From Cristatella mucedo (Eukaryota; Bryozoa; Phylactolaemata; Cristatellidae): a stretch of DNA of 64,000 nt. Position 1 is the stretch's first letter, and each line of letters begins with the position of its first letter. The notes under the pieces are model-generated. The model had not been told where the DNA came from, did no database searches, and saw only the letters and a list, made by a program, of their open reading frames with translations. The position numbers and the translations under genes were made by a program. Positions 52,021 through 63,465 of this stretch are shown here, in pieces. The stretch spans positions 3,153,501 through 3,217,500 of the forward strand of contig WPIO01000028.1 of NCBI GenBank assembly GCA_009760855.2, in the 5' to 3' direction.

Positions 52021-53924
52021 ACAGGTGAATCATATATATTGTCTGGTACTTTACCCTACAGGACTACGCACGAACGCAATTGTACGCGAGCTGCATGTAC
52101 TCTCATGATCCTTAATCAATAGAAGGTACAGGTATGTCTACTGCGTGACTGTATGACTAGGAGGAGGAGGACGACGACGACGACGAAATGCTTACATATT
52201 AAAGTGAAATTCGTGCTGCGAATATTGGGAAACGTCAGCCCATAACCTAAGCACTGCTGCTTTACAGCACGCTGGCCGGGTGACGAGAGCTAACGCGTAA
52301 CGCGATTGACGATGAACAAACGCTGACGCTTTCTCTTTCTCCCGTTTCTTGTTTACAATCAAGGCGATCTGAAAAGTTTCCCGTGCTCCAGCTAATTCTT
52401 TTCTTCTTAGCCGGATTTTTTTGTATTGCTTTTAACGCGCTGAAGGTATTGAGCTACCTCCTGCTGCTCGCACTTTCGCGCTGAGATCGTCTCAACGTGC
52501 AGAGATGCACGCTAGGTCTGTGCCTTTTCTCTCACTGTTCAGCAACATCCATACAAGATTGACGGAGGACTCTACGACATACCAGGCACGTTTGAGTTTC
52601 AGGGCTCGTTGGATTACAAGGGGGCTTCGTTCAAATCACAGCCCACCATCTATTGCGACAATTAAAGCAGGTGAAGTTCTTACACACGCACACACACACG
52701 CACACACACACGCACACACACACGCACACACACACACACACACGAACACGAACACACACACACACACACACAAACACACCACACACACACACACAAACAC
52801 ACCACACACACACCACATACACACCACACACACACACACAAACACACCACCGCACGCACGCACGCACGTATGCCCGCACGCACGCACGAACAGATGTATG
52901 TTAGCTGATATAGCAGCCTCATCGGGAGTCTCTCTATTCTTCACGAGTCTCTCCATTCTGTTGCTGTTTGCTCGTGTGCGCCTGCAGTCTGTGCCTAGCC
53001 GCCGAGACGCCTCAGCTAGCACACGTCGGCTTGAGCTCTTCGAGACCGAGCCAAGCAAAGTTCGCGAACGCCCACAGGGAGCTCGAGCGAGCCAAAGTGC
53101 TCGCCGCCGAGATCGCCGCACAGGGCCTTCCGGCGCCTGACTCGGAAGGACTCGCAATAATAAGGTCGCTCCTTAAGGGCAACGCTTCGCTGTGCCTTTG
53201 ATGATTGACCGCGTGCACGCTCGCGCGTTCGATTTTTCGTAGAAATGCCCTTCGCTCATTCCGTTTAGGATTTTTAGCTCAGCCAGTGCAGTGCAGTGCT
53301 GTTCGCGAGCACAGTTCGAAGCAGCGCTTTCTCGTGTCAGCAGCTCAGAGCAGCCGGAAAAGCCACCACCGGAACTGGTAGAACTGAGAGAAGGGGGTGG
53401 GGGGCACGCGAGGGTCGATGAGTGACGATCGTCGTTGATGGTGATCGAGATGGTGGTGATCGCGTGTGATGATCGCGTCGATGAGGGAGCGCTTCATAGA
53501 AGGGAGGGGCCAGCCGTAGGCCGCCGGCAGTTGCCGCTTGGGGGCCGACCCGAGTGGCTTGTACCACGGACCAGCCTGCAGCATGGTGTGCTCCAGCGAT
53601 TGGTGGCTCCGTGCACGCAGGTTGGCTCTCCGGGGCCTACACGGGGTACGCCGGCGATGCGACTGAATATTTTCTCAGGCGTCAGCTTGCGATCGTTACT
53701 TAAGTCAGCCATCGACTGGCATTGTTCGGGTGTACTCATTGCAGGCAGGGAGTGCGCGTTTTGGCAAGCCTTGCCGCATGCAGCATCTCACGTCGCCTGC
53801 ATAAAGATAAGGATACAGCGATGGCGACTAGGATGACGAGTATGATAGATGTGCTGGAACCCCTGAAACTTGCCTCTCCTGCTCTAAAAGAAAGTTAGCC
53901 CGTCCTCCACTTTGACACGCTCCC
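52021..53924. other. unannotated stretch containing simple repeats
   Basis: A trinucleotide run GGAGGAGGAGGACGACGACG lies at about 52161-52187. The CA array at 52682-52880 is listed separately. 53.0-53.7 kb is CpG-rich with overlapping opposite-strand frames and GATCG/GGTGAT-rich sequence near 53400-53470. No gene was recognised. Confidence 0.45.
52682..52880. repeat. CA-rich compound microsatellite
   Basis: (ACACACGC)-type units at the left, then (CA)n with AACACACC interruptions, ending in CACGCACG units near 52850-52890. Frames of Thr/His or Val/Cys repeats across it are spurious. Confidence 0.95.
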
Positions 53925-53990
53925 TTTACAGTAGAAATAAAGAACTCGAAAAGAGATTTAGTTCTATGAGGGCGCTGTACAAATATCTTA
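53925..53990 (+). mobile_element. LINE-A/SINE-S2-type tail fragment
   Basis: CTTTACAGTAGAAATAAAGA, AAAAGAGATTTAGTTCTATG and AGGGCGCTGTACAAAT: the terminal hairpin region only. Confidence 0.7.
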
Positions 53991-54076
53991 ATACTAGTGG
54001 CATAGGGCAGCTTGCGAATTCATATCTGTACAAATATCTTAATACTTATGGCATAGGGCAGCTTGCGAATTCATCT
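53975..54076 (+). repeat. 51-bp tandem duplication at a LINE-type tail
   Basis: CTGTACAAATATCTTAATAC...GCTTGCGAATTCAT occurs twice (starts 53975 and 54026) with about three mismatches. The first unit begins inside the element tail (GCGCTGTACAAAT), so the duplication captured the tail end and its flank. Confidence 0.92.
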
Positions 54077-54402
54077 TCAGCTCGACATCTTGCTGGGACA
54101 CGAACGGATGCCTTCGAGCACTGAATTACTTCTTGACAGAGTGAAGAGCAAATGGCGGAATTGCAGTACGCTCGCTACAGCTATCGGTCTATCGGCATTG
54201 TGCCTTTCCAGGCTTGAGGCCGACCGCTGTAGATCGCACTGACGAGTATGGCCGAGCAACGGAAGTGTTAAGCCAGAGATGCAGTGCTCAATGCTTGAGT
54301 TGTTTCATCAGGTTGCTTTGCTCTGTCCTGCTGCCCCACAGTATACGTAGCGTGCTTCGCACATTACCAAGCCAGCTCCGTTGATCTGATAAACACTGAT
54401 CA
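54077..54402. other. unannotated stretch
   Basis: No motif was recognised. Confidence 0.4.
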
Positions 54403-54620
54403 AAGCTTGCTAAAGATGAGTTTAACGAGAAAACTAGCCTTGCAGCCATATTGATTGTCCGCTGTAGTGGCATAATAGCTTTCTTTGGCAGCCCAGCCAA
54501 AATGGAACTACAATAATCAAGCCGAGACAGAACAAAAGAGCTAGTTAAATTTTTACGAGCCACTGTGGAAGACAGCTCCTAATCTTGGATAGGGATCAGA
54601 TGTGATGGCTAGCTGAGAGT
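54403..54620 (-). mobile_element. LINE-B fragment, inverted
   Basis: The minus strand reads ARKNLTSSFVLSRLDYCSSI, LAGLPKKAIMPLQRTINMAA, then RLVFSL: the region just after the RT domain of LINE-B. It ends in GGATCAGATGTGATGGCTAG, matching 56310-56340 of the plus copy. That plus copy begins only about 300 bp downstream. Confidence 0.8.
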
Positions 54621-54909
54621 TGAGCGGTGAGATTGAGACAAGCACTTGGGGCTATTTGTGGACCTTCCTCGATGAAGCACTGGAGTTGAGCGCATCTGTG
54701 CTTCTGAGCTTCGGTGAGAGAGCCACACAAATCTGCATTCTCCCAGCGACTAGAGCCCGGCATCTGTATTCTGCGTTCCCAGCGAGCGTGCGTCTGCATT
54801 CTGCTGCAGCGATGCGATCCGATGCTCACAAAAAAGGGCGCATGACCCTTTTTACAGTCTCGCTGTTGCAGAGCTACCAGGAGGCTATCGGGCATTTAAT
54901 CTTCAGAAT

Positions 54910-57050
54910 TAACAGCACTACCATTTAAAACTCCTTAAGATGCGCCGGGTGAAGCGAAGGCTAGAACGTCGTTTCAAGAAATCGGGGTCTGAGGCAGATC
55001 TAGTCATTTTTAAAAGCTTCTTTCGAGTTTACACCCGAAAGCTTAAAAAACCAGGTTTCTTTTTTCATTAGAAAGCTGAATTCCTGCCAGTCGGACACTC
55101 AACAGATTTATAAGACAGTAAACCATTTACTGGCCAATGCTGTGAGGTCTGACTCCACAGATATCAAGGGCTCAGCCGAAAAGTTGTCAGCCTTCTTTAC
55201 TGAAAAAATTGTGCACATTCGTGCCTCCTTTAAGCCCCCTCCGATCAAAGCAATCGCCGTTCCTCAACCTGTGACCTTCCTTAAAAGGTTCTCCGATGTT
55301 TCTGCAAGCGATGTGGCTGCCTTAATAAGGTCTAGCAAACAGAGCTCGTCTCCTGAAGACCCTATAACTTCATCTCTGTGGTCTTCACTAGCAGACCAAC
55401 TTAGCCCTGCCATAACCAAGATTTTTAATGCTTCTTTGGGAAGAGGGGTCGTCCCCAAGTCCTTCAAATCGGCAATCTAAGACCTATTCTTAAAAAGCCT
55501 GGATTTGACACAGAGGTCCTAGCAAACTATCGCCCAGTTTCCCATCTTCTGTTCTTATCAAAGATTCTTGAAAAAATTGTTGCTAAGCAGGTAGTTGAAC
55601 ATATTGAAAATAATGGAATGTCAGAAACATTTCAATCCGGGTCCAAGAGGCAGCACTCTACTGAAACTGTTATCCTCCGTGTTAACAAAGACATTCTACG
55701 TGGCAACGACGGCGGGAATGTCACTGCCCTAGCTCTGCTAGATCTGTCTGCTGCCTTTGACACCATTGATCACGAAGTTCTGCTTGAACGATTGAGAACA
55801 ACAATCGGTCTGGCAGACGAAGCACTAGCGTGGTTTAAATCATACTTGCCTGATCGTGTTCAATCCGTGTCGTGTGGGGGTCAGGTCGCAGGCACGAGAA
55901 GGGTCGCCTGTGGAGTCCCTCAAGGGACTGTACTTGGTCCCTTGCTGTTCTCCATGTATATACAACCTCTGGGAAAAGTGATTAAGGCACATGAATATCA
56001 CTTCTATGCTGACGATACTCAGTTGTATTTGTCATTCAAACCGTCAGAATCTGCTGCAGCAAATGAGAAACTGAATGCTTGCCTTGCCGATATTCGATCC
56101 TGGATGTCGGAAAACTTCCTGAAATTAAATGATGATAAAGCCGAACTGCTGCTCATAGGACACCATAAGCGCGTGGCTGGATTAAAAGGCTTTGCCGTTC
56201 TAATAGGTGATGCTATTGTGCGATCATCACCACGTGCTCGAAATTTAGGTGTCGTTTTCGACAGCTGCCTTAATTCCAAAAGCTCCATTCAGAAGACTGC
56301 CTCTACAGCTAGCCATCACATCTGATACCTATCCAAGATTAGGAGCTGTCTTCCACAGTGGCTTGCAAAAAATTTAACTAGCTCTTTAGTTCTGTCTCGG
56401 CTTGATTATTGTAATTCCCTTTTGGCTGGGCTGCCAAAGAAAGCTATTATGCCACTACAGCGGACTATGAATGTGGCTGCAAGGCTGGTCTTCAAGTCCC
56501 AGCGGTTTGAACACGTGTCACCTCTGCTGAGAGAGCTAGGATGGTTGCCGGTTGAGCAAAGGATACAGAGCAAAGTTCTTACGCTGACCCACAAGGCACG
56601 CCACGGCTTAGCTCCTTCGTACCTAGCTGAACTGCTGCATCAGTTTCAGCCTGTTCGCGCCCTCAGGTCCTGTGTGGACAATAAATTAGCTGTCCCATTC
56701 CTCCGCTTAAAGACAGTTGGCGACAGAATCTTTAGCTCTGCAGGTCCTAGACTGTGGAACTCGTTTCCACAATTCTTACGCAACGACAACTACTCGTCTA
56801 CTTCCGACTACGGCACATCCTTTTCAGCGATCCTGAACTGCTACTTCTATGCTACTCAATACCTCAACTGTTCTTCTGACTCTGCTATGCTTCCCACTTT
56901 CTCTTTGTTGCGTGAGACGAAGTCTGTTGGCTACCGAATGCGTATCGAAAGCCGCTTAGGTGTGAGTGCGCTATACAAAACTCTCCTGCGTAACACCCAC
57001 ATGGTCTTTATGACTTTGTGGAGCTACAGACTGAGATGCATTACATTTAC
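54910..57050 (+). mobile_element. LINE-B, best copy (RT and C-terminal domain, 3' end)
   Basis: A CR1/L2-group non-LTR retrotransposon copy of about 2.1 kb, truncated upstream of the linker region (KRRLERRFKKSGSEADL codons near 54960) so that the endonuclease domain is absent. It contains the linker, the full reverse transcriptase core, the C-terminal domain, and a 3' end reading GGAGCTACAGACTGAGATGC then ATTACATT. Other copies (5130, 40387) show the same terminus on the opposite strand, which defines the family's end. Confidence 0.9.
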
Positions 57051-57078
57051 CGTAAAGGCCAGCGGCCTTGAAGAATAA
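54930..57078 (+). pseudogene. LINE-B reverse transcriptase ORF, nearly intact
   Basis: Would encode the polymerase that copies the element's RNA at a nicked target site. Visible order: linker (KSSSPEDPITSSLWSSLADQ) in 55142-55480; RT entry NYRPVSHLLFLSKILEKIVA (about 55525); LLDLSAAFDTIDHEVLLERL (motif A, about 55735-55795); GVPQGTVLGPLLFSMYIQPL (about 55915); catalytic YADD at 56005-56016; LKLNDDKAELLLIGHHK (about 56122); ARNLGVVFDS; then the C-terminal region with RLDYCNSLLAGLPKKA, LTLTHKARHGLAPSYLAE and VDNKLAVPFLRLKTVGDR. Damage: a frameshift in the linker near 55060 (T-run), another near 55480, and one in-frame TGA at about 56323-56325, where a sister copy (37730) has CGA. From 55618 to 57078 only that TGA interrupts the frame. 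Confidence 0.88.
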
Positions 57079-58359
57079 CCGTTTTGCACCGCTTTGCTGG
57101 GCTGTTTTTGTCGCATAATGTGATGTATCTCAGTTTGAAGTACTGAGTACCTGCTGGTGCTGCGTTCATTTTTGGCTGTCGCCTATCCGCTGGTTTGCCT
57201 GGCCATCAAGGGGCGCACGAGTTCTCCCGGTACTAATTCCCAGGAGGAACGACCTGTGCGAGATGAGTTCGCAATTTGGGTTAGTAGGCTACTCGGGTAT
57301 GCGGTTGCGGGCGGCCAGACTGCGCTTTGCGGTCAACGCAAGGCTGATGCAGCAAAGTACTCAGACCAACTGAAGCGGTAAGGACCGGGCTCGATTACGT
57401 CTGAATCGTACCGCAGGTAGCTAGCAGCATTATGAGTGTCTGTCCGAGGGCGCAGGCGCGCATGGCCGGGTGTCTCCCAGCAGTAAGCACCCATTGCCTC
57501 TTAGACGGCCTTGACCTTCTTTATTGCTAGCCTGCAGTCACACGGGAATTGTAGCGAGCGTAATATGAAAAACAGAAAAATTCGCACGGGGGAGTAGTCA
57601 GGCGCAGCTTAGGATTCCAATTTTGGGTTTACTCAGTAGATCGATCCGTTTCGCTCTTGACGGATACAACTCTAGCATGTTTCTGCCAAGATGACACGCT
57701 GTCACTGAACCATTCTCGTTAAGGGTGATTGAAATCTCGGAAAAATGAGCTGACACAAACGATTTTCACTTTCAGGGCACCCGTCTGCTGCCGAAAGGAT
57801 ATTAAACAAACAAAGGTGCTCACTTTCTGATAGGAAAATAAAGCTTCGAGTGTAGAGATTTAACCATAATTAAAATTCTGAGAATTTGTAGAGGTTCTTC
57901 CCATATGTCTATCTGTCCTGCTTAAAAATAGGCATACAACGGTATATCAAAATAGATTATGTGAGAGTGATCGTGAAAACAAAAAGTCCATGGTCGATGG
58001 CAGCGGAAGGAGTATAATTACTGGAAGAATTCTGGCGACCAAGAATAGTGCCTGCCACCAATCAAATATCAATAAACGGAGGTCTAATTATTGATGAGGC
58101 GACTAACGAAAAAAGTGAAGATAAGTTTGTGAATAGATAGCAGTCCACAAATGACCGAGAGGTGCAGCCATCGTCGAAGTTCTCGAAGCGAGAGAATTTT
58201 CGCAGAGCGAGGTAATTGTTCCCAGTCTAAGAAGGCTACTAGCCGTCTTGCGCTATGCTTTTTTCCTTCTTCGATGTGTATATTTGGGGTGCTACTCTGC
58301 ATAGATTACATAAGAAATATGTCCTCAGCCTCAGCACTTGTCCCTACAACTATCAAATA
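57051..58359. other. unannotated stretch
   Basis: No gene, repeat family or array was recognised. The frame 57157-57381 has no motif. Confidence 0.45.
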
Positions 58360-59640
58360 GGTTGTTGCTCGGTCACTCATTAAGAACGCAGTTTCGTAAT
58401 AATTCGACCAATTTCTGTCGAGGTTCCCCACTGGCGTTCAAATATAAGATACTAGATCGAGTAGTAGCAGCCCAGCTAAGGTCTTATATCGTAACCTCAA
58501 ATCTAGCAGGTTTCAGTCTGGTTTCAGAGGTAATCACCCCACAATTTCAGCATTGCTTCAGGTGTATGACGAACTTCTCAGGAGTGTGGACCAAACGCTA
58601 GCGTTTCTCTGCTTGCTATTTCGCCAGCTTCGATACTTTTGATCGCAATTCCTTCTCGAGCGCCCCTCATCTCGTCGGTACATCATAGGCACTGCACCAC
58701 CGTGGTTTAGGTCATATCTCTGTGGGAAACTCCAGACCATTTATGTCAACGGTTAACAATCGCCTGAAGAACCTTTAAAGTGTGGGTACTCCAGGGCTCT
58801 GTGATTGGTCTACTTCTTTTCACAACTTATCTTCTATCTCTTCTTCTATCAGTAGATGCAGTCGCCAAGCACAATCTAGACTCTAATTTCTACGCAGATG
58901 ACGCACAGCAGTACCCATGCTTAGATCTATCGCAGCCTTGCAGTAAGTTAAACTCTCTCAGCTCATTTGCTGCATGTATTTCTCAAATTGGCACTTGAAT
59001 GCCAGCAAACCTTAAAAAATCTAATGACGATAAACCAACTTACTAGCTATGGAAAGACCATGAAATAATCAGAAGCTGGAAAACGTACCTCTAAAATGGG
59101 CTCGCCTAGAATATATCCCGTAGCATCTGTACGAAATCTGTTGCATCCTGTTTTTAAGAGACCTTTGTACAGACAACCCCATCGGCTCTGCAGCCAAGTC
59201 TTCCTAGCCCACGCCTTGATGTGACTATGCCCATGTTGACTTCTGCTCACAGTTGGTCCCACACTTTGACAGCGTGGCTTGTCTATTGTGAGCGTCAAAG
59301 TTGCCATATTGCACCGCCTATTATCGTCCTGCAGTGGCTTCCCATAAATCAGCTCACCGATTTCACGGTGTCGTTACTTATTTTTAGGTGCCTTTATTCT
59401 CTTTCCTAGCCTGCATACCGGAGCTATTTCTTGACCGGGCTAGGCCTCGTATTAACCGATCTTCTCATTCAAGTCCATAAGCTGTGCAGCGAATCAACCT
59501 TAAAGAATTTTGGAGATCGTGCCGTTAGTTCGTATGCCCCGAAGCCTGGAAGTCACTCCCGACTAACGTCATCACGACATTCACGTACTTAACAGCATTC
59601 AAAAAGAAGCTAAAATGTACCTGCTGTCTGAGAATTTGCT
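58360..59640 (+). mobile_element. LINE-A-type copy, decayed, RT entry to C-terminus
   Basis: Blocks in order on plus: FKYKILDRVVAAQLRSYIVT (about 58440), GFRGNHPT-type block, a TIDRNSFSSAPHLV-like region (about 58630-58670), GSVIGLLLFTTY (about 58797), NFYADDAQQYPCLDLSQP (58888-58940; YADD retained), NDDKPTY region, then LKNFGDRAVSSYAPKPGS (about 59500-59550) and FKKKLK. Many indels. No clean 3' tail was found. Confidence 0.75.
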
Positions 59641-59979
59641 GGTTTATCGTGAATTCTTTCATGAGCTTCTTCGTAGTGACGCTGAGCATTAAATTGTAAG
59701 CCATATTAAAAACTGTGACTGTGACGTGCTTCTCTAATAGCATACGTACAGATACCTTATTATTAATGTTATTACTATCTCGTAAGCTCTGCTTGTTGGT
59801 AATCAATCTCACAGTTGGATCGCTCTTCACTTCCCAGAAGTTTCAGAGCTGCTTCAATAGCTCTCATAGGCGTCCGACGAGTCTGTACGAGAATGATGGT
59901 TCTAACAGCGAGACGAAGTTATAGTCGCTTCTATTAACTGACTCCTCCCGCGCTAGAGAGCGGCCTCGGGCGACTCCAA
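59641..59979. other. unannotated stretch
   Basis: No motif was recognised. It may be flank between two LINE copies. Confidence 0.35.
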
Positions 59980-61060
59980 GGGCGGTGTAGCTCTTTACCT
60001 GACTTTTCCATGATACCTTTGAGTAATCGGCTGCTATCATCACCGCGACTGTCTATGAGCTGTCCTCAGATCGGCTATTCAAAACAGGACCTGCCTAGCA
60101 GAAGGAGCGATGTCGCCAGTAGTCGATACCCACCGGCGAGCCTTCTTCAGCGGGTCAGTAAGAATCTCCCTGCATCCTGCGTTTTCCCTATCGACAGCTC
60201 GGCTATCAAAGTTACGACCCGTTAAATTAAAGAGCTGATTAACTGTCTTTGCGGCAGTAACTCACTAGCCGTGCCTCAGCATGTTGTAAGTCGACCGGCG
60301 ACCGTTACTAAGGTTCGATTTAAATTCGAAGGTGCTGTGTCTGACGGGCCGGCTGCATCCCAACCAGAATGAAAGCCACTTAATTGGCCTCGAGCAGTTG
60401 TTGGACAACATCTTAAACTCCGCCTGCTAAATATTCTGTCGCTAAAAGCCAAGGGGTTACTTATCCGCGATCAGATTGTCCAGGAGAAGCTAGATGCATT
60501 TCTGCTTACCGAAACGAGGATGACGCCTTATTCCGGTAGCTGTATATCTGAAACCACCCCATCCGGTTTCTCATTCTTTCAGTTCATGCGATTTGACTAG
60601 GTCGGTGGTGGGGTTGAAGTTGTTGTTCGTAAATCGTTTGACTATAAGATGTACATTTTTTCGAATGGGCCATCATCTGAATCAGTTGCAATCAGGTCCT
60701 CATCAAAGGTAATGCTTGTCACTGTTGTGATATACCGACCTCCTTCTGGCGGCCTAAACTTATTTATAGAGGAGTTTTCGGAGTTCCTCACTAAAATATC
60801 TACATGTGACAGGCCAATACTGATTGCAGGAAACTTCAGCACGTTGACAAACTGTATCGCATTGAAAACCCTAGTAACAGCCAGGTCTGCTGCTCATTTC
60901 TCGACTCTCTGGAGAACTTTGGCTTGGTCAAACACTTAAATCGTACCACTCCTGTCGGTGGCCATATGATAGAGATAGATCTCGTTATCACTAAGGATGT
61001 CTGCTCCACTGACCTTAAGGTGTGCCCGCTGAGCCTCTCGGATAATTGCTCGGTCTCATT

Positions 61061-62595
61061 TAATAATAATAATGCACTTGATAAAGCACCCTCAGAGAAC
61101 TCAATCTCTCTCTAGGCGCTTTACATTTGCTGCAAATAGAAATGCAATTGAATGGTGAGTAAAATCGTGCTTGATAAGCAAACAATATGAATAACATGGT
61201 TAGGGGTGACATGCACAGGGTCAGCATGCAAATGTGGTTAGTGGCAGCATGCACAGTGTCAGCACGCATAAGCACATCAAGGACGAATCACAGGGACCCA
61301 CTAAACGCTGTCCTAAATAGCTGTGTTTTTAAATTCTTTTTAAATGTAGTCAGGTCAGGGGATGTTCTCACGCAGGTCGGGAGGGAGTTCCAGGCTTTGG
61401 GAGCATGCGAACTAAATGCACGGTCTCCAAAGGATTTGAGGTTTGTACGGGGTATTTGTAGCCTGTTGGATTCCGAAAAGCGGGTGGTACGATGCTTGGC
61501 CTGATGGGGGAGTAGATTAGAGAGATAGGCTGGAGCCAAAGAATGAAGTGACCTAAAAGTGAGCGACAAAACCTTGAAGTCAATCCGTTGCTTGACTGGT
61601 AGCCAGTGCAGGTCGGTGAGAAGTGGAGTAATGTGGCAACTGTGAGGCTCACGACAGACAAGCCTAGCTGCGGAGTTTTGCACCAGCTGCAATCGCCTGA
61701 TCACACATGCTGGTAGGCCAGCGAGCATTGAGTTTCAGAAGTCGAGACGGGATGTCACGAATGCATGGACCAACTTAGATGTGGTATCCTTATCTAAACA
61801 AGCCCGAATTTTAGCAATGTTATGAAGCTGCAAATAGGCAGATTTGATTGTGGAGCTGATATGGTCGTCTAACGAGAGGTCACTTTGGAATATGACACCT
61901 AGATTTCGAGCTGATTCAACAGGAGATATGCTGGCAGAGCCAATTTTGAGAGTCAGCCTTTCCAATTTGTGAATCACACTGGGTTTGCCCATAACTAGTA
62001 AGTTAGTTTTATCATCGTTTAGTTTTAGAATATTTGCTGCCATCCATGTGCGGATGTCATCAATGCATGCAACAAGTGACTTTAGAGAATTTGAGGTGCT
62101 CGAAGTCTGGGATAGATCGAAGCAAAGGTACAACTGAGTGTCGTCCGCATAGAAGTGAAAGCCTAGATTGTGCTTGGCAATCACATCAGCAAGAGGGAGA
62201 GTATAAACCGTGAAAAGAACCAGACCTAGCACGGAGCCCTGAGGTACGCCATATTTCAGAGGTACCTCAGATGATCTTTGTCCATTCACGTCAATACTCT
62301 GGAGTCTCCCACTGAGATAGGACCTGAACCACTGCAGAGCAGTGCCAGTGATGCCCAGGCGAGATGAGAGGCGCTCTAGAAGAACTTTATGATCGATGGT
62401 ATCAAAAGCTGCCGAAAGATCGAGCAAAACAAACAGAGACACTATCCATGTCTGCATTCCTAAGTAGGTCATTGTATACCCTAAGCAATGCTGACTCTGT
62501 GGAGTGATTAGCTCTAAAGCCAGACTGGAATTTACTAGCAAGGTGTGAGGTTTCGATATATGAGTTAAGCTGGTCCGCCACGACCCGTTACTGTT
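61061..62595 (-). mobile_element. LINE-A, best copy, inserted in LINE-B
   Basis: An L2-like element of about 1.53 kb in minus orientation: (AATAAT) tail and hairpin at 61061-61130, 3' UTR to about 61285, C-terminal domain, RT core, and 5' truncation at about 62595 just upstream of the VVADQL codons. It interrupts the LINE-B at 59980-63345 between its endonuclease and linker, so it is the younger insertion. Confidence 0.9.
61288..62590 (-). pseudogene. LINE-A reverse transcriptase ORF fragment
   Basis: Minus-strand reading in one frame from 62541 to 61288 with a single in-frame TGA at about 61735-61737 (RLDF-stop-NSMLAGLP, where related copies read a Cys codon). Motifs: LDLSAAFDTIDHKVLLERLS (motif A), QWFRSYLSGRLQSI, GVPQGSVLGLVLFTVYTLPL, HFYADDTQLYLCFD (YADD at residues 131-134 of that frame), LKLNDDKTNLLVMGKPS and ESARNLGVIFQSDLSLDDHI. 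The C-terminal domain follows with LRSCHITPLLTDLHWLPVKQ-type codons, to FRTAFSGSL and a stop at 61288. Upstream of motif A the frame slips near 62445. It would be inactive because of truncation, stop and slip. Confidence 0.88.
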
Positions 62596-63365
62596 CCTGC
62601 TCCGTTATACGTACGGGGTAATTTTGAGTTTGTCCAGCGACGTAACTGAAAAAGCATTGATCAAGACCACCTTTTTAAATCTGTATGTGATGCAGGTCTT
62701 CTTGATCTGCACTCAGACTCGACCGACAACCTTGATACTCTCACTGATGCAGTGAAAATGACACTTAGGAGTGCTCTTGACAAGCGCTTCCGTACATTCT
62801 TTCCGTGCACAGAGTCGCGGAGATTCCTTTCAATTTAAAAACAAACTTCAACAGATGCGCCTTGTAAAGCGCAGGCTTGAACTCAGTTTTAAGAAAACGG
62901 GATCAGATGCAGATCTTGTCAATTTCAAAGACTTCCTTCGAGTCTACATCCGGAAGCATAAGAAAGCCAGGGGTTCTCATTTTCACTCGAAAAACTGAAG
63001 TCCTGCCAGTCGGACCCAAACAAATTTATAAGACGGCAAACAATTTGCTGGCTTAAGCTGGGAGATCTCACTACCAGATATTAATAGCCTGACTGAAAAG
63101 TTCTCAGCTTTCTTTGCTGCGAACACTGTGCACATCTGTGCCTCCATAAAGCTCTCTTCGACTAAAGCTATTGCCGAATCGCAACCTGTGACCTTCCTTG
63201 AAAGATTCTCTGAGGCTTCTGCATCCGATGAGGCTTTCTAAGTAAGATCTAGTAAAAAGAGCTCGTCTCCTGAAGACCCTGTACCATTATCTGCGTGGTC
63301 TTCACTCGCAGACTAACTTGGCCCAGCCATGATAAATTGTTAATGCTTCTCTGGAGAAATCCACG

Positions 63366-63465
63366 AACTATTCAATCGCGTTTCCTTCGCAGCAAATGTA
63401 AAGTGGCTAGAAAGGGATTGATTTCTCTGAGGGCGCTATATGAAGCGTATTATTATTATTATCTC
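63366..63465 (+). mobile_element. LINE-A tail fragment
   Basis: ACTATTCAATCGCGTTTCCT, TCGCAGCAAATGTAAAGTGG, AGGGATTGATTTCTCTGAGG, then GCGTATTATTATTATTAT. It lies directly after the truncated right end of the LINE-B copy. Confidence 0.88.

Larger units (their letters stand above)
59980..63345 (+). mobile_element. LINE-B, 5' half with endonuclease and linker, split by a LINE-A insertion
   Basis: Left part (to 61060): a possible upstream untranslated or ORF1-like region (59980-60370), then the apurinic-type endonuclease domain in broken frames: NILSLKAKGLLIRDQI, KLDAFLLTETRM (the E of the active site region), VVIYRPPSGGL, FLTKISTCDRPILIAGNFS (GDFN equivalent, here GNFS) and HMIEIDLVIT (normally D/H region). 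Right part (from about 62596): linker with DHLFKSVCDAGLLDLHSDST, LKQMRLVKRRLELSFKKTGSDADLV-type codons (62771-62998) and SSPEDP near 63265, fading at about 63345. The two parts are colinear with a CR1/L2-group element and are separated by the inverted LINE-A copy. Confidence 0.78.

Noticed and set aside
52505..53157. 211-codon plus and 173-codon minus frames
   Set aside because: Their centres are the CA microsatellite (Thr/His or Cys/Val repeats); flanks are unrecognised.
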